From: a virus
DNA length: 56,386 nt
IMG/VR virus record: IMGVR_UViG_3300025117_000077
Coordinates: 1 to 56,386 of that record
Strand: one strand, 5' to 3'
Under the pieces are notes generated by a model, which was not told the origin of the DNA, made no database searches, and worked only from the letters and a program-made list of their open reading frames with translations. The translations under genes were made by a program, and so were the position numbers. This document shows, in pieces, positions 1 to 8,302 of this stretch (position 1 is the first letter of the stretch; every line of letters begins with the position of its first letter).

Positions 1-4
1 CCTT

Positions 5-130
5 GTGGCATGGAATCAGCCCTTGAGACTCTTGTGGCCCAACCAGTTCTCCAGGGCCTATTGAAATTATCACAAGGCTATGGTGCGGAAGGTGTCGCCT
101 CGAGCATTGTCAATATAGCGACTGAAGTCC
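5..130. repeat. Terminal direct repeat, left copy (circular closure)
   Basis: These 126 bp are identical to 56261-56386 (offset 56256, a multiple of three). A repeat this short that lies inside one open gene is best explained as the k-mer overlap of a circular assembly rather than as biological terminal repeats. Genome size after trimming is about 56,256 bp. A circularly permuted (headful) genome or a cohesive-end genome would both assemble this way. Confidence 0.95.
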
Positions 131-732
131 CTGCCAGTTTTACCCCAACCCTCTTAAATCAGATACGGCAGATAACGGACAACACTAAACGGTCCATCTA
201 TGATCCTGACATGATGGCTGTTACGATTAACAAAATGACCAATAAAATTCCTGGCCTTGCCGGATATCTTCCAGAAACTTACGATACCTTGGGGTACAAA
301 AAAGAGGTTTATCCTCAAAAGGGAAACAATCCCTTTAATGTTATGCTGAATCCTGGGTTTGTTAGTAAATTTTTACCGACCACTGGGGATAGCAAGGTTA
401 TGCGGGTATATGAAAAAACGGGAAGCACAAAGGCATTTCCAAGAGAAGTAGGGAAAGTAATCGGTATTCCTGTTTTAAAGGGCAAAATGCAAGATACTTT
501 ACAGGTCGAATTGACTGCCAAAGAATATATTTCTTTACAAAAAAATGTAGGGAAAATAACTCGCCAAATGTTCTCTAAAATACCAGACGATATGCCAGTT
601 GAAGCACAAGAAATGATAATGGTAAGTATGCTGACTTATGCTGGCATTATGGGAAGGCAGGCTATCATTCCGAGTATAAAGACGAGGCTAAAAGACCAAT
701 TAAAACAGGAACAAATTATTCTTTTAAAATAG
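5..732 (+). CDS. Polyvalent-type giant virion protein, C-terminal part (continues from 52798-56386)
   Basis: This is the 3' end of the gene that starts at 52798. Bases 5-130 equal 56261-56386 and both ends are in the same frame, so on the circle the gene runs 52798-56260 then 5-732 and encodes 1396 residues. The methionine at 10 is residue 1157 of the full protein, not a start codon, and no ribosome binding site precedes it. This part resembles the C-terminal domains of phage large polyvalent proteins (LPD38-like): a run of P, R and D residues around PTLLNQIRQ, then LPETYDTLG, then NPFNVMLNPGFVSK. That resemblance is from memory of the family. Bases 1-4 differ from 56257-56260, probably a contig-end error. 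Confidence 0.85.
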
Positions 733-743
733 GAGGCCAGCCA

Positions 744-1160
744 ATGAAGAAAAGAATGTTAATCTCAACCTTAGTCCTGATGTTCGTCCTGTCTTTCGGA
801 GTGCTTCAGGTGAATGCACAACAGGCCGTTTTTGCCATTGATGGGGAGCCTAAGTATGAAGGGACTATCTCGGATACGACCGCATCGGTTGGCTTTAGTT
901 CGTCTTATTTAACCTATACCGATCCGGGATCTGGCAGGGTTATGCAGCCTAAATCTGTCCTGTTTATAGCGGAAACCGCAACTATTACCTTCACGGTTGC
1001 CGGGACAACTCCTACGGTTGCCGCAGGAACCAATGCGGGGGTACAGATGACCGCAGGGCAGAGTTGGGTAATTAAAGGGGCCACGGCTATAAGGGCCTTC
1101 AGGTGTATCAACACAGTCGCTTCTTCGGGGGCTAAGGTTAAATATATTGTAATGTTTTAA
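744..1160 (+). CDS. Small secreted beta-rich protein, probable virion or tail-fibre accessory
   Basis: The 138-residue product starts with a clear Sec signal peptide: KKR, a hydrophobic run at residues 5-20, then VNA-QQ as a likely signal peptidase I site near residue 25. The mature part is rich in T, S, A, G and V with alternating beta-strand patterns and no motif I recognise. It begins the run of signal-peptide genes that ends at 6243, directly downstream of the giant virion gene (11 bp gap, GGAGG-like site at 731-735). Its place in the operon suggests a structural role, but the signal peptide is odd for a virion protein. Confidence 0.75.
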   Translation: MKKRMLISTLVLMFVLSFGVLQVNAQQAVFAIDGEPKYEGTISDTTASVGFSSSYLTYTDPGSGRVMQPKSVLFIAETATITFTVAGTTPTVAAGTNAGVQMTAGQSWVIKGATAIRAFRCINTVASSGAKVKYIVMF

Positions 1161-1189
1161 AACGATAACAACCTTTAAGGAGTATAGAG

Positions 1190-2455
1190 ATGAAACGATT
1201 ATCTATTCTGGTTTGCCTTCTGTTCTTGTTGGGTGGTACGGCCTACGCTCAGTTGGGCGGGTCTGGTATTTCCGGTGGAGGTGGGACTACCACCGTAGCC
1301 ACAGACACCCTATGGGACGCCGCCGGGGATTTAGCATATGGGACCGGGGCGAACACAGGCGGGAGATTAGCCAAAGGGACCGGGTATCAGATTTTGACGA
1401 TGAAAAGTGATGCCAGTATGTTTGAGTGGTCCTCAACCCTTACCCTGTCTGCCTTTGACATGACCTCCGGAACCTCCTCGGTCCCCTGGCCGGTGGGAAC
1501 AGCAGCCGCACCTACGACCGAAGGACAGGCGTACTGGAACAGCACAACGGACACCTTTACTATAGGGACCGGGACTGTTGCGCAGGCATTTCAGGTTTAT
1601 GATGCCGACCTGACCACTTATGCCGGGATCACCCCGAGTGCCAATGTTCAAAGCCTCCTGGGGGCCGCCGATTATCCGGCCATGAAAGTCTTGTTGGACT
1701 TGGAAATAGGGACGGATGTTCAGGCCTATGATGCCCAACTTGACACCCTGTCTACTGGTGGCGCGAACAATACCCTGTTCGGAATCAACGGGGCAGGCGA
1801 ATACGGTTACTATGCCAACCACTCCCACGACGATTCAGCGGCACAGTTTACGAGTGCCACGGCCTCCAAGGGAACAATGAAGAACGTCCAATCGTCTATT
1901 TCTGACGGCGTTCTCTTATCGAATACCCCTGTCGTGACCGGGAATGCCACGATTACGACTCCGTCCCTGGCGGAAGGAACCTATACTCAAGTCTTTGCTG
2001 AAACAGCGAATACCATTGGAAACGGAGGGACCACCAACCAAAAGCTGGTCATTCGGGAAGATACGACCGATGGAGCCTGGACCGGAATAGGGCTATATCG
2101 GACCTGCTTAGCGGCCACAGCCATAGGCGCTCCCGTTTATATCGACAGCGCCGGGAAAGCGGTAGCGGCCAATGCGGCGGCAGCGGCTACCATGCCAGCC
2201 ATAGGGATCAATGTCACGACCACAGCGGAAGCCAATCAGCCTTGCTATATCGTCACCCACGGCACAGTCACTCAAGATACTTGGACCTGGACAGCGGGAA
2301 ACACAATCTACGTTGACGATTCAGCGGCGGGGGTCTTAACGGCCACAATCGGTGATGTTTCCGGAACTGACCATGTGGTTCAGATAATCGGAATCGCTTT
2401 GTCGGACGACACTATTTTGGTTCAGCCAACCTTAGCCACGATTACCCTGGAGTAA
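1190..2455 (+). CDS. Tail-fibre-like protein with N-terminal signal peptide
   Basis: The 421-residue product has a signal peptide (hydrophobic residues 5-17, likely cut at AYA-QLG) followed by a glycine-rich linker and fibre-like repeats. The segments DTLWDAAGDLAYGTG, NVQSLLGAADYPAMK and IGTDVQAYDAQLDTL are of the kind common in phage tail fibres and environmental phage adhesins, where they form short beta/coil repeats. The C-terminal third (IGAPVYIDSAGKAVAA, then HGTVTQDTWTWTAGNTIYVD) resembles a capsid-decoration or fibre-tip beta domain. The likely role is host recognition. It lies in a tight operon with a 29-bp gap before and 3 bp after. The secretion signal is unexpected. Confidence 0.8.
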   Translation: MKRLSILVCLLFLLGGTAYAQLGGSGISGGGGTTTVATDTLWDAAGDLAYGTGANTGGRLAKGTGYQILTMKSDASMFEWSSTLTLSAFDMTSGTSSVPWPVGTAAAPTTEGQAYWNSTTDTFTIGTGTVAQAFQVYDADLTTYAGITPSANVQSLLGAADYPAMKVLLDLEIGTDVQAYDAQLDTLSTGGANNTLFGINGAGEYGYYANHSHDDSAAQFTSATASKGTMKNVQSSISDGVLLSNTPVVTGNATITTPSLAEGTYTQVFAETANTIGNGGTTNQKLVIREDTTDGAWTGIGLYRTCLAATAIGAPVYIDSAGKAVAANAAAAATMPAIGINVTTTAEANQPCYIVTHGTVTQDTWTWTAGNTIYVDDSAAGVLTATIGDVSGTDHVVQIIGIALSDDTILVQPTLATITLE

Positions 2456-2458
2456 GCC

Positions 2459-3250
2459 ATGAGAAAATATTTATTACTTTTTCTCCTTCTACTGATCCCC
2501 TCGATCTGCTTTCCGGCTTCAGAGAATAAGACCATCATGGGGGTAGCCGATTCATCGGTTAAAACAGTCTTTGGAATAGCCACAGCCTCAGTTAAAAACT
2601 GTTTCGGGATTGACTGGAATGATGGGGATGGGGCCGACTCCTGCACCGGCTCCCTGCTCTTGTCCTGGCATGCAGAGGATGCCAATGTGGGGACCGGAAC
2701 CCCTGTAGGCTGTAATTCAGACGCCGACAAGGAGTTTACTTTTGCAGGCAGTTCGGCGGTGTCCACAACTCAAAAAGGGGATGGAACTTACTCGTACCTG
2801 AGAGCAGATTCAGGAGACACGGCGACCATAACCATCTCTTCTGCATCCGCTTCACAGGGGAAAGTGTCGTTCTGGATTTATAGCGGAGATGTTTCGGCAG
2901 ACAATCTTTACATTGCCGAATTGAATTATGACGCTGATGATTTTTTTCGAGTGTATAAAAGCTCAACCAATGCAATCACGGCTATTTATTACTATGGTGG
3001 ATCGTATCGGACGGTTGTAACCAGTGCCTTGACTGCCAACACCGCTTATAATTGTTCGGCCTATTACAGCACAGCAGGATCGCCCTATCTACACGTTGAG
3101 TGTGATGGAGGTATCACGGCGGGGAACCAGACCAACAGCGTATCGGCCATGACCGGCGCACCAACCTCTTTAATTGTCGGTGGCGGAACCAATGCCGCAG
3201 ATGACGCCTATATCGACTTAGTGAAGGTGTACAATGTCTATAATCCGTAA
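2459..3250 (+). CDS. Secreted lectin-like (concanavalin/LamG fold) protein
   Basis: The 263-residue product carries a signal peptide (very hydrophobic residues 4-16, then CFPA-SE). From about residue 60 it has the pattern of a LamG-type jelly roll: SLLLSWHAEDANVGTGTP, then GKVSFWIYSG, DDFFRVYKSS, LTANTAYNCSAYY, and a closing DDAYIDLVKVYN strand. Such domains bind glycans in adhesins and fibres. The 3' end overlaps the next gene by 17 bp, which suggests translational coupling. A role as a receptor-binding or cell-surface protein is inference from fold and context only. Confidence 0.75.
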   Translation: MRKYLLLFLLLLIPSICFPASENKTIMGVADSSVKTVFGIATASVKNCFGIDWNDGDGADSCTGSLLLSWHAEDANVGTGTPVGCNSDADKEFTFAGSSAVSTTQKGDGTYSYLRADSGDTATITISSASASQGKVSFWIYSGDVSADNLYIAELNYDADDFFRVYKSSTNAITAIYYYGGSYRTVVTSALTANTAYNCSAYYSTAGSPYLHVECDGGITAGNQTNSVSAMTGAPTSLIVGGGTNAADDAYIDLVKVYNVYNP

Positions 3251-5210
3251 AATTCTACCAGCTTTAATTCTTTGTTTGTTTCTGGTGTCACCGGCCTTTT
3301 CCGCACCTACGAATTGGTATGTTAGAGATTGTGATGGGGATTCCTCATGCGGAACGGCAGCGGGTACGTCATGGACAAACCCGTTTGACCAATTAACCAG
3401 TGCCGAAACCGCCGCTGCCCGAGGGGATACTATTTATGTAGCCGATGGAACTTATACCGGGGCAACCCTCAACACGGCCGTTTTAAACGAACTTTATATT
3501 TATATTAAAAAAGCAACAGCCTCAGACTATGGAGGAGGGGCCGGTTGGGATAATGCCTATGGAAACGGACAGGCAGTTTTTACCAGCAGACTTAGTATTT
3601 ATACCGCATATTGGGATATTGACGGGATTACAGGGTCAGGAAACTCTGGGCATGGGTTTAAAATAATAAACAGCGCTATTTATGGGGGGATTTCCTCATA
3701 TTTGCCTCAATCAACCAAACATCATATTCGGCTAAAGCATATCGAATTTGCGGGAAGCGGAGGAACCTATAAGGACCTCGGCATCTATTTGTCCATATCC
3801 ACAGCGGTCGCCTCTTACGCAGATCCAAACCTGCTGATTGAAAGCTGTTATTTTTATGACCACGGAGGGGGCCATCTAGCAGGATATGGTGGAAATTATA
3901 TTGTAATTAGAAACAGTTATTTCACGGATTGCTGCCAATATAATGACCCCAACCACAAAGAAATGATTAAGGAGAATGTCGGCTCTGATTACTGGTGGAT
4001 TCACAATAATGTTTTTAAGGATTGGCGGGGGTATTCTGTCACTGGCGGAATCATTCTAGCTGGCGGGAACAGCCATTGGTATATTTATAGTAATTTATTT
4101 TATTATACCGCCCAGACTTTAAGTGGGGGAAATAGAGTAATAGGCGGTTTGGATAGTTCTGCTGAAAACCACGACAATGTAAAAGTCTTTAATAACACCT
4201 TTTATAATATCAATCAGACTGGTGGAGCCAACGTCCTGTCCACCTTTGGAATCTGGACTGATGGAAGCAACGAAGTATATAACAATCTCTGGGTTTCGTG
4301 TACCGGCCTGAGTGGAGTAGGGAATAAAACAGGGATCACGGCGAATCACAACGCTTTCTATTCGACGCCGAATTATACAACGAGAGTGGAAGGTGATGTG
4401 AGTTTAGACGCCGACCCTCTCACCAATTCAGCCGGATATGACTTCACTGTTGGGACCGATGGGCTGATTAACTCAGGGACTGATTTATCGGCCTACGACC
4501 TTTTCACAACGGATTTTGTCGGGAATCCCTGGTCAACCTGGGGGATGGGAGCTTATGTCTACGCGGGTGAACCCGCCCCAGATGTCACCGCACCAACCAT
4601 TTCTTCGGCCACGATAAACACAGATGGGGACTTGTTGACCATCGTCTTATCGGAGGCTTTGGAACTCAATAATAATTCCGGCTTTACCCTCACGATGTCG
4701 AAAGGGGCCGCCGGACTATCTTATTTTGGCAGTTCTGGAAACAACACCCTTATTTACGCAATCACAACAAGAAATATCGACAGCGAAGAAACGGGAACCC
4801 TGGATTATGTAACCGTCGCCAATGGGATTGAAGACCTGGCCGGGAACGATTTGGCCTCAACCGGCGAGTCAGACATCAACGTAACAAACAGTTCGACCTA
4901 TCCTCCCCCAACAGAGACCGTCTATACCATAACCCCGACCTTTGGGGGTGGATGCACGATTGCGCCTTATGTGGCTTTTACCGTTGTATCCGGGGGTACA
5001 GCCCAATTCACCTGCACACCGGACGACAATTATCAATGCGTGGCCTGGACCGGAACCTGTGGAGGAAGCGGAACCACAACCCTGACGACCTCGGCCATTA
5101 CCGCAGACTGTACGGTAATCCAACCCTGTCTTAAAAAAGCCTCAGATCATTCGGTCGGGAGCGGACCAGCCATAACGGTGGGGAGTGGACCGGCTATTTC
5201 GGTTTATTAA
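3234..5210 (+). CDS. Secreted right-handed beta-helix protein with Ig-like C-terminal domains (spike/adhesin-like)
   Basis: The 658-residue product has a signal peptide (residues 1-22, cut near AFSA-PT). It then shows the start typical of secreted parallel beta-helix proteins: NWYVRDCDGDSSCGT, GTSWTNPFDQLTSA, GDTIYVADGTYTG. Rungs with N-rich turns follow to about residue 425 (RNSYFTD, HNNVFKDW, YSNLFYYT, FNNTFYNI, VYNNLWVS). Next comes an Ig-like segment (TISSATINTDGDLLTIVLSEAL), then a cysteine-containing repeat around WTGTCGGSGTTTL. Beta-helix proteins in phages are usually tailspikes that bind or cut polysaccharide. I cannot identify catalytic residues. Confidence 0.8.
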   Translation: MSIIRKILPALILCLFLVSPAFSAPTNWYVRDCDGDSSCGTAAGTSWTNPFDQLTSAETAAARGDTIYVADGTYTGATLNTAVLNELYIYIKKATASDYGGGAGWDNAYGNGQAVFTSRLSIYTAYWDIDGITGSGNSGHGFKIINSAIYGGISSYLPQSTKHHIRLKHIEFAGSGGTYKDLGIYLSISTAVASYADPNLLIESCYFYDHGGGHLAGYGGNYIVIRNSYFTDCCQYNDPNHKEMIKENVGSDYWWIHNNVFKDWRGYSVTGGIILAGGNSHWYIYSNLFYYTAQTLSGGNRVIGGLDSSAENHDNVKVFNNTFYNINQTGGANVLSTFGIWTDGSNEVYNNLWVSCTGLSGVGNKTGITANHNAFYSTPNYTTRVEGDVSLDADPLTNSAGYDFTVGTDGLINSGTDLSAYDLFTTDFVGNPWSTWGMGAYVYAGEPAPDVTAPTISSATINTDGDLLTIVLSEALELNNNSGFTLTMSKGAAGLSYFGSSGNNTLIYAITTRNIDSEETGTLDYVTVANGIEDLAGNDLASTGESDINVTNSSTYPPPTETVYTITPTFGGGCTIAPYVAFTVVSGGTAQFTCTPDDNYQCVAWTGTCGGSGTTTLTTSAITADCTVIQPCLKKASDHSVGSGPAITVGSGPAISVY

Positions 5211-5220
5211 AGGAGAGAGC

Positions 5221-5553
5221 ATGAGACGATTATTTGCAGTTTTACTTTTGGTTTTAATCTGGACCTTAATCCATACTTTTGCTATCGGGGCCGATGTTCC
5301 TTTGTCCTGGGACGCTGTACCAAACGCCACGAGCTACAAAATTCAAATGTCAACCGACATGGGCCTGACCTGGGCGCAGGAAAGACCGGCCACGGGAACC
5401 TCGCTTGTCTGGATAGGCGCACCGGATAATGGCTTACTCCTGTTTCGTGGTGTCGCTATCGGGCCACAGGGTGAAGCCATCAGGGTGGATGCCGGGGGAT
5501 GGTATAACGGGTCATGGTCCCTTAATTTTGTAAAGAAAATGGGAGTGCAGTAA
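5221..5553 (+). CDS. Small secreted fibronectin type III-like protein
   Basis: The 110-residue product starts at 5221, just after an AAAGGAGAG site, in preference to an in-frame upstream start. A signal peptide covers residues 1-24 (likely cut AIGA-D). The mature protein begins VPLSWDAVPNATSYKIQMST, the standard first half of an FN3 domain, and closes with FRGVAIGPQGEA. It is essentially one FN3 module. It abuts the next gene directly (stop 5551-5553, ATG 5554). FN3 modules often decorate tails and capsids and aid weak glycan binding, but here secretion is predicted. Confidence 0.75.
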   Translation: MRRLFAVLLLVLIWTLIHTFAIGADVPLSWDAVPNATSYKIQMSTDMGLTWAQERPATGTSLVWIGAPDNGLLLFRGVAIGPQGEAIRVDAGGWYNGSWSLNFVKKMGVQ

Positions 5554-6243
5554 ATGAAAAAGCTATTTTTAATACTACTGTTTGTTTTGTCTATGGCTAC
5601 GGCGGGAATGGCCTGGGCCATAGGAACCGAGAACCTTGCAGTTAATGTCTTAGACGCTCAGGGGTTGGTTAAGGAAATTGATGGTCAAGTCGCCTTGTCT
5701 TTTTATGATGAATATAAAGTGCGGCTGGTTAATCACAATGACCGAAAAGCCACCGCCAAGGTATTTATTGACGGAGTGCCAGTGTCAAAGCTCGGAGACA
5801 TCATTATACCGGCGAACGGAAAGGTCGACCTCGAAAGATTTTTAACTCATTCCTTAACTGAAGGGGCAAGGTTTAAATTTGTTCCCTTGTCGGATAAGCG
5901 GGTTGACGATCCGGGAAGAGAAGAAAACGGGCTGGTTCGGGTTGAGTTTAAATTAGAGAGGAAGCCGATCAGGATTGAAATTGATCCTCAAATAATTACT
6001 ATTGATGGTTGGGGGAATACCTACACGGTTACGACAGCAAATAACACAATCCCCTGCGATTCAACCTTTGTCCATGATTCGGTTTCAACAACCTTAACTT
6101 CGGCCTCCCTGGAAAGCGGGGCCACGATCGGCGGGGGAAAGTCTGACCAGAAATTCCAGTATGCTCATGTTGATTTAGAGGACAAGGTTATCGTTTTGGA
6201 ACTGAAGCTTAAGGGCTATAGTCGGTATGGGTGGTTAAAATGA
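5554..6243 (+). CDS. Secreted protein of unknown function (beta-rich, phage-associated)
   Basis: The 229-residue product has a signal peptide (residues 1-22, cut near AWA-IGT). After it comes a beta-sandwich-like segment with the pattern YDEYKVRLVNHNDRKATAKVFIDG, then a proline/glycine turn and a lysine-rich strand. Similar short domains in phages and bacteria bind or decorate surfaces, but I have no firm family name. The stop overlaps the next start as ATGA (6240-6243), so the two are probably translated together. It is the last of six consecutive signal-peptide genes. Confidence 0.7.
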   Translation: MKKLFLILLFVLSMATAGMAWAIGTENLAVNVLDAQGLVKEIDGQVALSFYDEYKVRLVNHNDRKATAKVFIDGVPVSKLGDIIIPANGKVDLERFLTHSLTEGARFKFVPLSDKRVDDPGREENGLVRVEFKLERKPIRIEIDPQIITIDGWGNTYTVTTANNTIPCDSTFVHDSVSTTLTSASLESGATIGGGKSDQKFQYAHVDLEDKVIVLELKLKGYSRYGWLK

Positions 6244-6818
6244 GAAAGCTTCTTATCGCCTTACTGATCCTCTCCCTCGCCGGATGTCTGACCGGATGCC
6301 CCAAGGTTGACCTCAAGCCATATTGGGACGCTTTCCAGGCATGGAACGATGAGTATAACCAGCCTAAGCCTCCCGATCCGGTCCCTGACCCTATACCCAT
6401 TCCCGAGCCTATCCCTGACGTGCCCCCCAAGCCTCCCAACGGTGCTCAAATCGGGGGGCCACTGATCGTCTGTGACCTGGCTACCCTCCCCGAGCGAATG
6501 CGGGCTGATGGGATTCTGCTTGGTGATTCATCTATATGGTACGGGGTAGCTTGCGCCTGGGCTGGGCATGGGTGGAGCATGACGAATGAAGTTGTCCCTA
6601 TCTACGAGGCCAGGGACCGCATTCAGGTATGGTTTGAGGCCCTTATTCAACAAAGTGTCTTGAAGCTCAGAGACAACCCTACCTGGACAGCCACGGCCAT
6701 TGCCAACGATGGGCGGGACCGATGCGGTTTTATTATTGGACCGGCCATTATGGAGAGGTTCAAAGAGTTTGGGGATAGGGTTCAACCTGGAACCTGGGTT
6801 CCGGAAAGTGAGTATTGA
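6240..6818 (+). CDS. Proline-rich lipoprotein of unknown function
   Basis: The start at 6240 (ATGA overlap with 5554-6243) gives 192 residues. The N-terminus has two possible lipoboxes, LAGC at residues 13-16 and LTGC at 17-20. A proline-rich hinge of PDP, PIPIP and PKPPN repeats follows at about residues 44-70, suited to spanning periplasm or carrying a domain away from the membrane. The C-terminal 120 residues contain WYGVACAWAGHGWS and a CGFIIGP segment that I do not recognise. The protein is probably anchored in the host envelope. Its place between adhesin-like and lysis genes would fit lysis, exclusion or surface display. Confidence 0.75.
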   Translation: MRKLLIALLILSLAGCLTGCPKVDLKPYWDAFQAWNDEYNQPKPPDPVPDPIPIPEPIPDVPPKPPNGAQIGGPLIVCDLATLPERMRADGILLGDSSIWYGVACAWAGHGWSMTNEVVPIYEARDRIQVWFEALIQQSVLKLRDNPTWTATAIANDGRDRCGFIIGPAIMERFKEFGDRVQPGTWVPESEY

Positions 6819-6819
6819 G

Positions 6820-6972
6820 ATGAAAAGATTATGGATTAACATATCTTCCTTTATAGAAACCATCTACGATATTTACAAATACGGTATTGATGAAGCCTTA
6901 AGAAGGGCAAGACAAGAATATTATGAAGCCAGAATGAAACATTTTGAGTTAACCGGAAAGGCATTAAAATGA
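6820..6972 (+). CDS. Small helical protein, unknown function
   Basis: The 50-residue product starts at 6820, after TGAG in the end of the previous gene. It is one predicted amphipathic region followed by a charged helix (YGIDEALRRARQEYYEARMKHFELTG). It has no signal peptide. Its stop overlaps the next start as ATGA (6969-6972). I do not recognise it. Confidence 0.6.
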   Translation: MKRLWINISSFIETIYDIYKYGIDEALRRARQEYYEARMKHFELTGKALK

Positions 6973-7046
6973 AAACATTATTGATTTTACTCCTTATGGC
7001 ATATTTGCTGTCGGGTTGTTACGCTGATATTTGGTGGATGCCATAA
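6969..7046 (+). CDS. Tiny lipoprotein, 25 residues (possible lysis peptide or o-spanin-like)
   Basis: The product is MKTLLILLLMAYLLSGC followed by eight residues, YADIWWMP. It has a positively charged start, a hydrophobic core and an LSGC lipobox at residues 14-17, so the mature lipopeptide would be nine residues with two tryptophans. It is coupled on both sides: ATGA overlap with 6820-6972, and the ATG of 7047 follows its TAA directly. Known outer-membrane spanins and colicin release peptides are small lipoproteins, but usually longer when mature. Its position at the head of the lysis cassette makes a lysis role plausible and unproven. Confidence 0.65.
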   Translation: MKTLLILLLMAYLLSGCYADIWWMP

Positions 7047-7583
7047 ATGGACCTCTTTGACGTAGGCATCTTAGAGACAAACGATCATTTTGACCCCATG
7101 AGCCGGATCATTAACCAGCGCACTTCTACCTGGCTGACCCATGCGATTTTGTTTAAGGACGAAAAGGGGAATGCCTGGGACCCAAGGCCGGGTGGAATCC
7201 TTGATGGCCACATATCCGATTATGCGGGGCGCCGGATCAGCATTCTCCGGTTTGAGGGATTGTATGACCGGGTAACGGCCCTGGCTTGGATGAACAAGAC
7301 CCAAAAGAAGTGTAAGGGGTATGATTTTAAAGCCCTCTTGGGCTTTCTGACAGGCAATGAATCCTGGGAGAGTAAACACTACTGGTATTGTTCCGAGGTT
7401 CCTTACTGGCTATTCCAGGAACAGCACAACCTACTCACTCGAGTCGACATGACCTTTATTTACCCGAGCTTCTTTTACTTCCATCGGGGATTTGAGCTTG
7501 TTGACGAATTTGTCATCCCCGGAAAGCCGACAGAAAAACCGATTGAGTTTGACTTTAACCAGTTGGTGGTGGGGAGTCCGTGA
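7047..7583 (+). CDS. YiiX/C92-like permuted papain-fold cysteine hydrolase
   Basis: The 178-residue protein matches the layout of permuted NlpC/P60-type (YaeF/YiiX, C92) enzymes. An early histidine lies in WLTHAILF (His32). A WDPRPGG strand follows, and the cysteine comes late in YWYCSEV (Cys115, Glu117). These enzymes cleave amide bonds in peptidoglycan peptides or lipid conjugates. There is no signal peptide, so a holin would have to release it. It sits between a lipoprotein and the holin genes, which fits a lysis accessory. The GTGA overlap at 7580 couples it to the next gene. Confidence 0.65.
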   Translation: MDLFDVGILETNDHFDPMSRIINQRTSTWLTHAILFKDEKGNAWDPRPGGILDGHISDYAGRRISILRFEGLYDRVTALAWMNKTQKKCKGYDFKALLGFLTGNESWESKHYWYCSEVPYWLFQEQHNLLTRVDMTFIYPSFFYFHRGFELVDEFVIPGKPTEKPIEFDFNQLVVGSP

Positions 7584-7816
7584 CCTGCTGTAAATGCGGC
7601 CAGCCAATGTTCCCCGGGGAGCCTCACTTTTGCCCTGGTGATGGTTCGCCGGCGATTGGCTGGAAAATAGACCTCTTGGCCTTGTGGTCAAGATGGCAAA
7701 GAAAGGATGTGAAGCAAAATGGATTGGACAACAATAGCAACTCCGATACTTCAGGCGTTAAGTGGGATACTGGCAACGGTCATAACGGCCTTCCTGGTAA
7801 AATTCTTAAAGGATAA
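7580..7816 (+). CDS. Putative small zinc-ribbon protein (GTG start)
   Basis: The frame starts with GTG overlapping the previous stop (GTGA at 7580-7583) and encodes 78 residues. The first 20 residues hold CCKCGQPM and HFCPGDG, which look like a zinc knuckle. The last 98 bp overlap the holin gene at 7719 in another frame and encode low-complexity N, D and G residues. A real gene with a long overlap, or one truncated by a mutation, are both possible. Confidence 0.45.
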   Translation: MTCCKCGQPMFPGEPHFCPGDGSPAIGWKIDLLALWSRWQRKDVKQNGLDNNSNSDTSGVKWDTGNGHNGLPGKILKG

Positions 7817-8081
7817 AACCGGGATTGCCCTGGATCAAAATCAGCAGAAGCAGGCGAAGGAGATCGTTCTGGGGATTGAAGAGCGAGCCATTGCCCTTTT
7901 AAAGAAGGATAAGGATAATAAAATTCCTGGATCGGTTAAGCACGCCGACGCTGTTAAACAGCTTGAGACGGTGGCCGGCATTTCAAAACCGGAGGCGGTT
8001 TCCCAGATCGACCGGGCGGTCGGTAGCCTGCCCAATGTGGGGGCCTTGGTAGTGGGGTCGCCTTTAATCTCTCAACCGTAA
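7719..8081 (+). CDS. LLH-family phage holin
   Basis: The 120-residue protein has one N-terminal membrane helix (residues 8-28, ILQALSGILATVITAFLVKF). A charged helical domain follows with EIVLGIEERAI and KHADAVKQLETVAG, the layout of phage holins of the LLH type (holin superfamily 6). A holin makes lesions in the inner membrane and sets the time of lysis. Its neighbours are further small membrane proteins and a muramidase, which supports the call. The start at 7719 follows an AAAGGA site. Confidence 0.7.
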   Translation: MDWTTIATPILQALSGILATVITAFLVKFLKDKTGIALDQNQQKQAKEIVLGIEERAIALLKKDKDNKIPGSVKHADAVKQLETVAGISKPEAVSQIDRAVGSLPNVGALVVGSPLISQP

Positions 8082-8092
8082 AGGATTAGACA

Positions 8093-8293
8093 ATGAGCAT
8101 AATCGGATTAATCGTGGTGTTGATAGTAGTTGGTGTCCTTCTGTGGCTGGTTAACTCGTACATACCGATGGACGCCAAGATCAAGCAAATCCTCAACGTG
8201 GTGGTAATAATCCTGGTGGTCCTTTGGCTGCTGTCTCTGTTTATCGACTTCGGCGGGATCGGTTCAACAAGGATTGGCAGAATAAAACTATAG
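8093..8293 (+). CDS. Small two-helix membrane protein (Thivi_2564-like)
   Basis: The 66-residue product has two membrane helices (residues 3-20 and about 32-50) separated by the polar turn SYIPMDAKIKQI, and a short tail. This arrangement is typical of the small Thivi_2564-type membrane proteins found in phage lysis regions. A second holin, an antiholin or a pinholin-like role is possible. It lies 11 bp after the LLH-type holin and 9 bp before the next gene. Confidence 0.65.
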   Translation: MSIIGLIVVLIVVGVLLWLVNSYIPMDAKIKQILNVVVIILVVLWLLSLFIDFGGIGSTRIGRIKL

Positions 8294-8302
8294 GCAACGC
8301 TA

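Noticed and set aside
5-130. Biological direct terminal repeats (T7-type)
   Set aside because: 126 bp inside a single gene that reads across the joint fits an assembly overlap better. Read depth at the ends would decide.
1433-1828. 131-residue minus-strand frame under the fibre-like gene
   Set aside because: It lies wholly opposite a well-supported gene, and its composition (P, G, R, V) is that of an antisense shadow.
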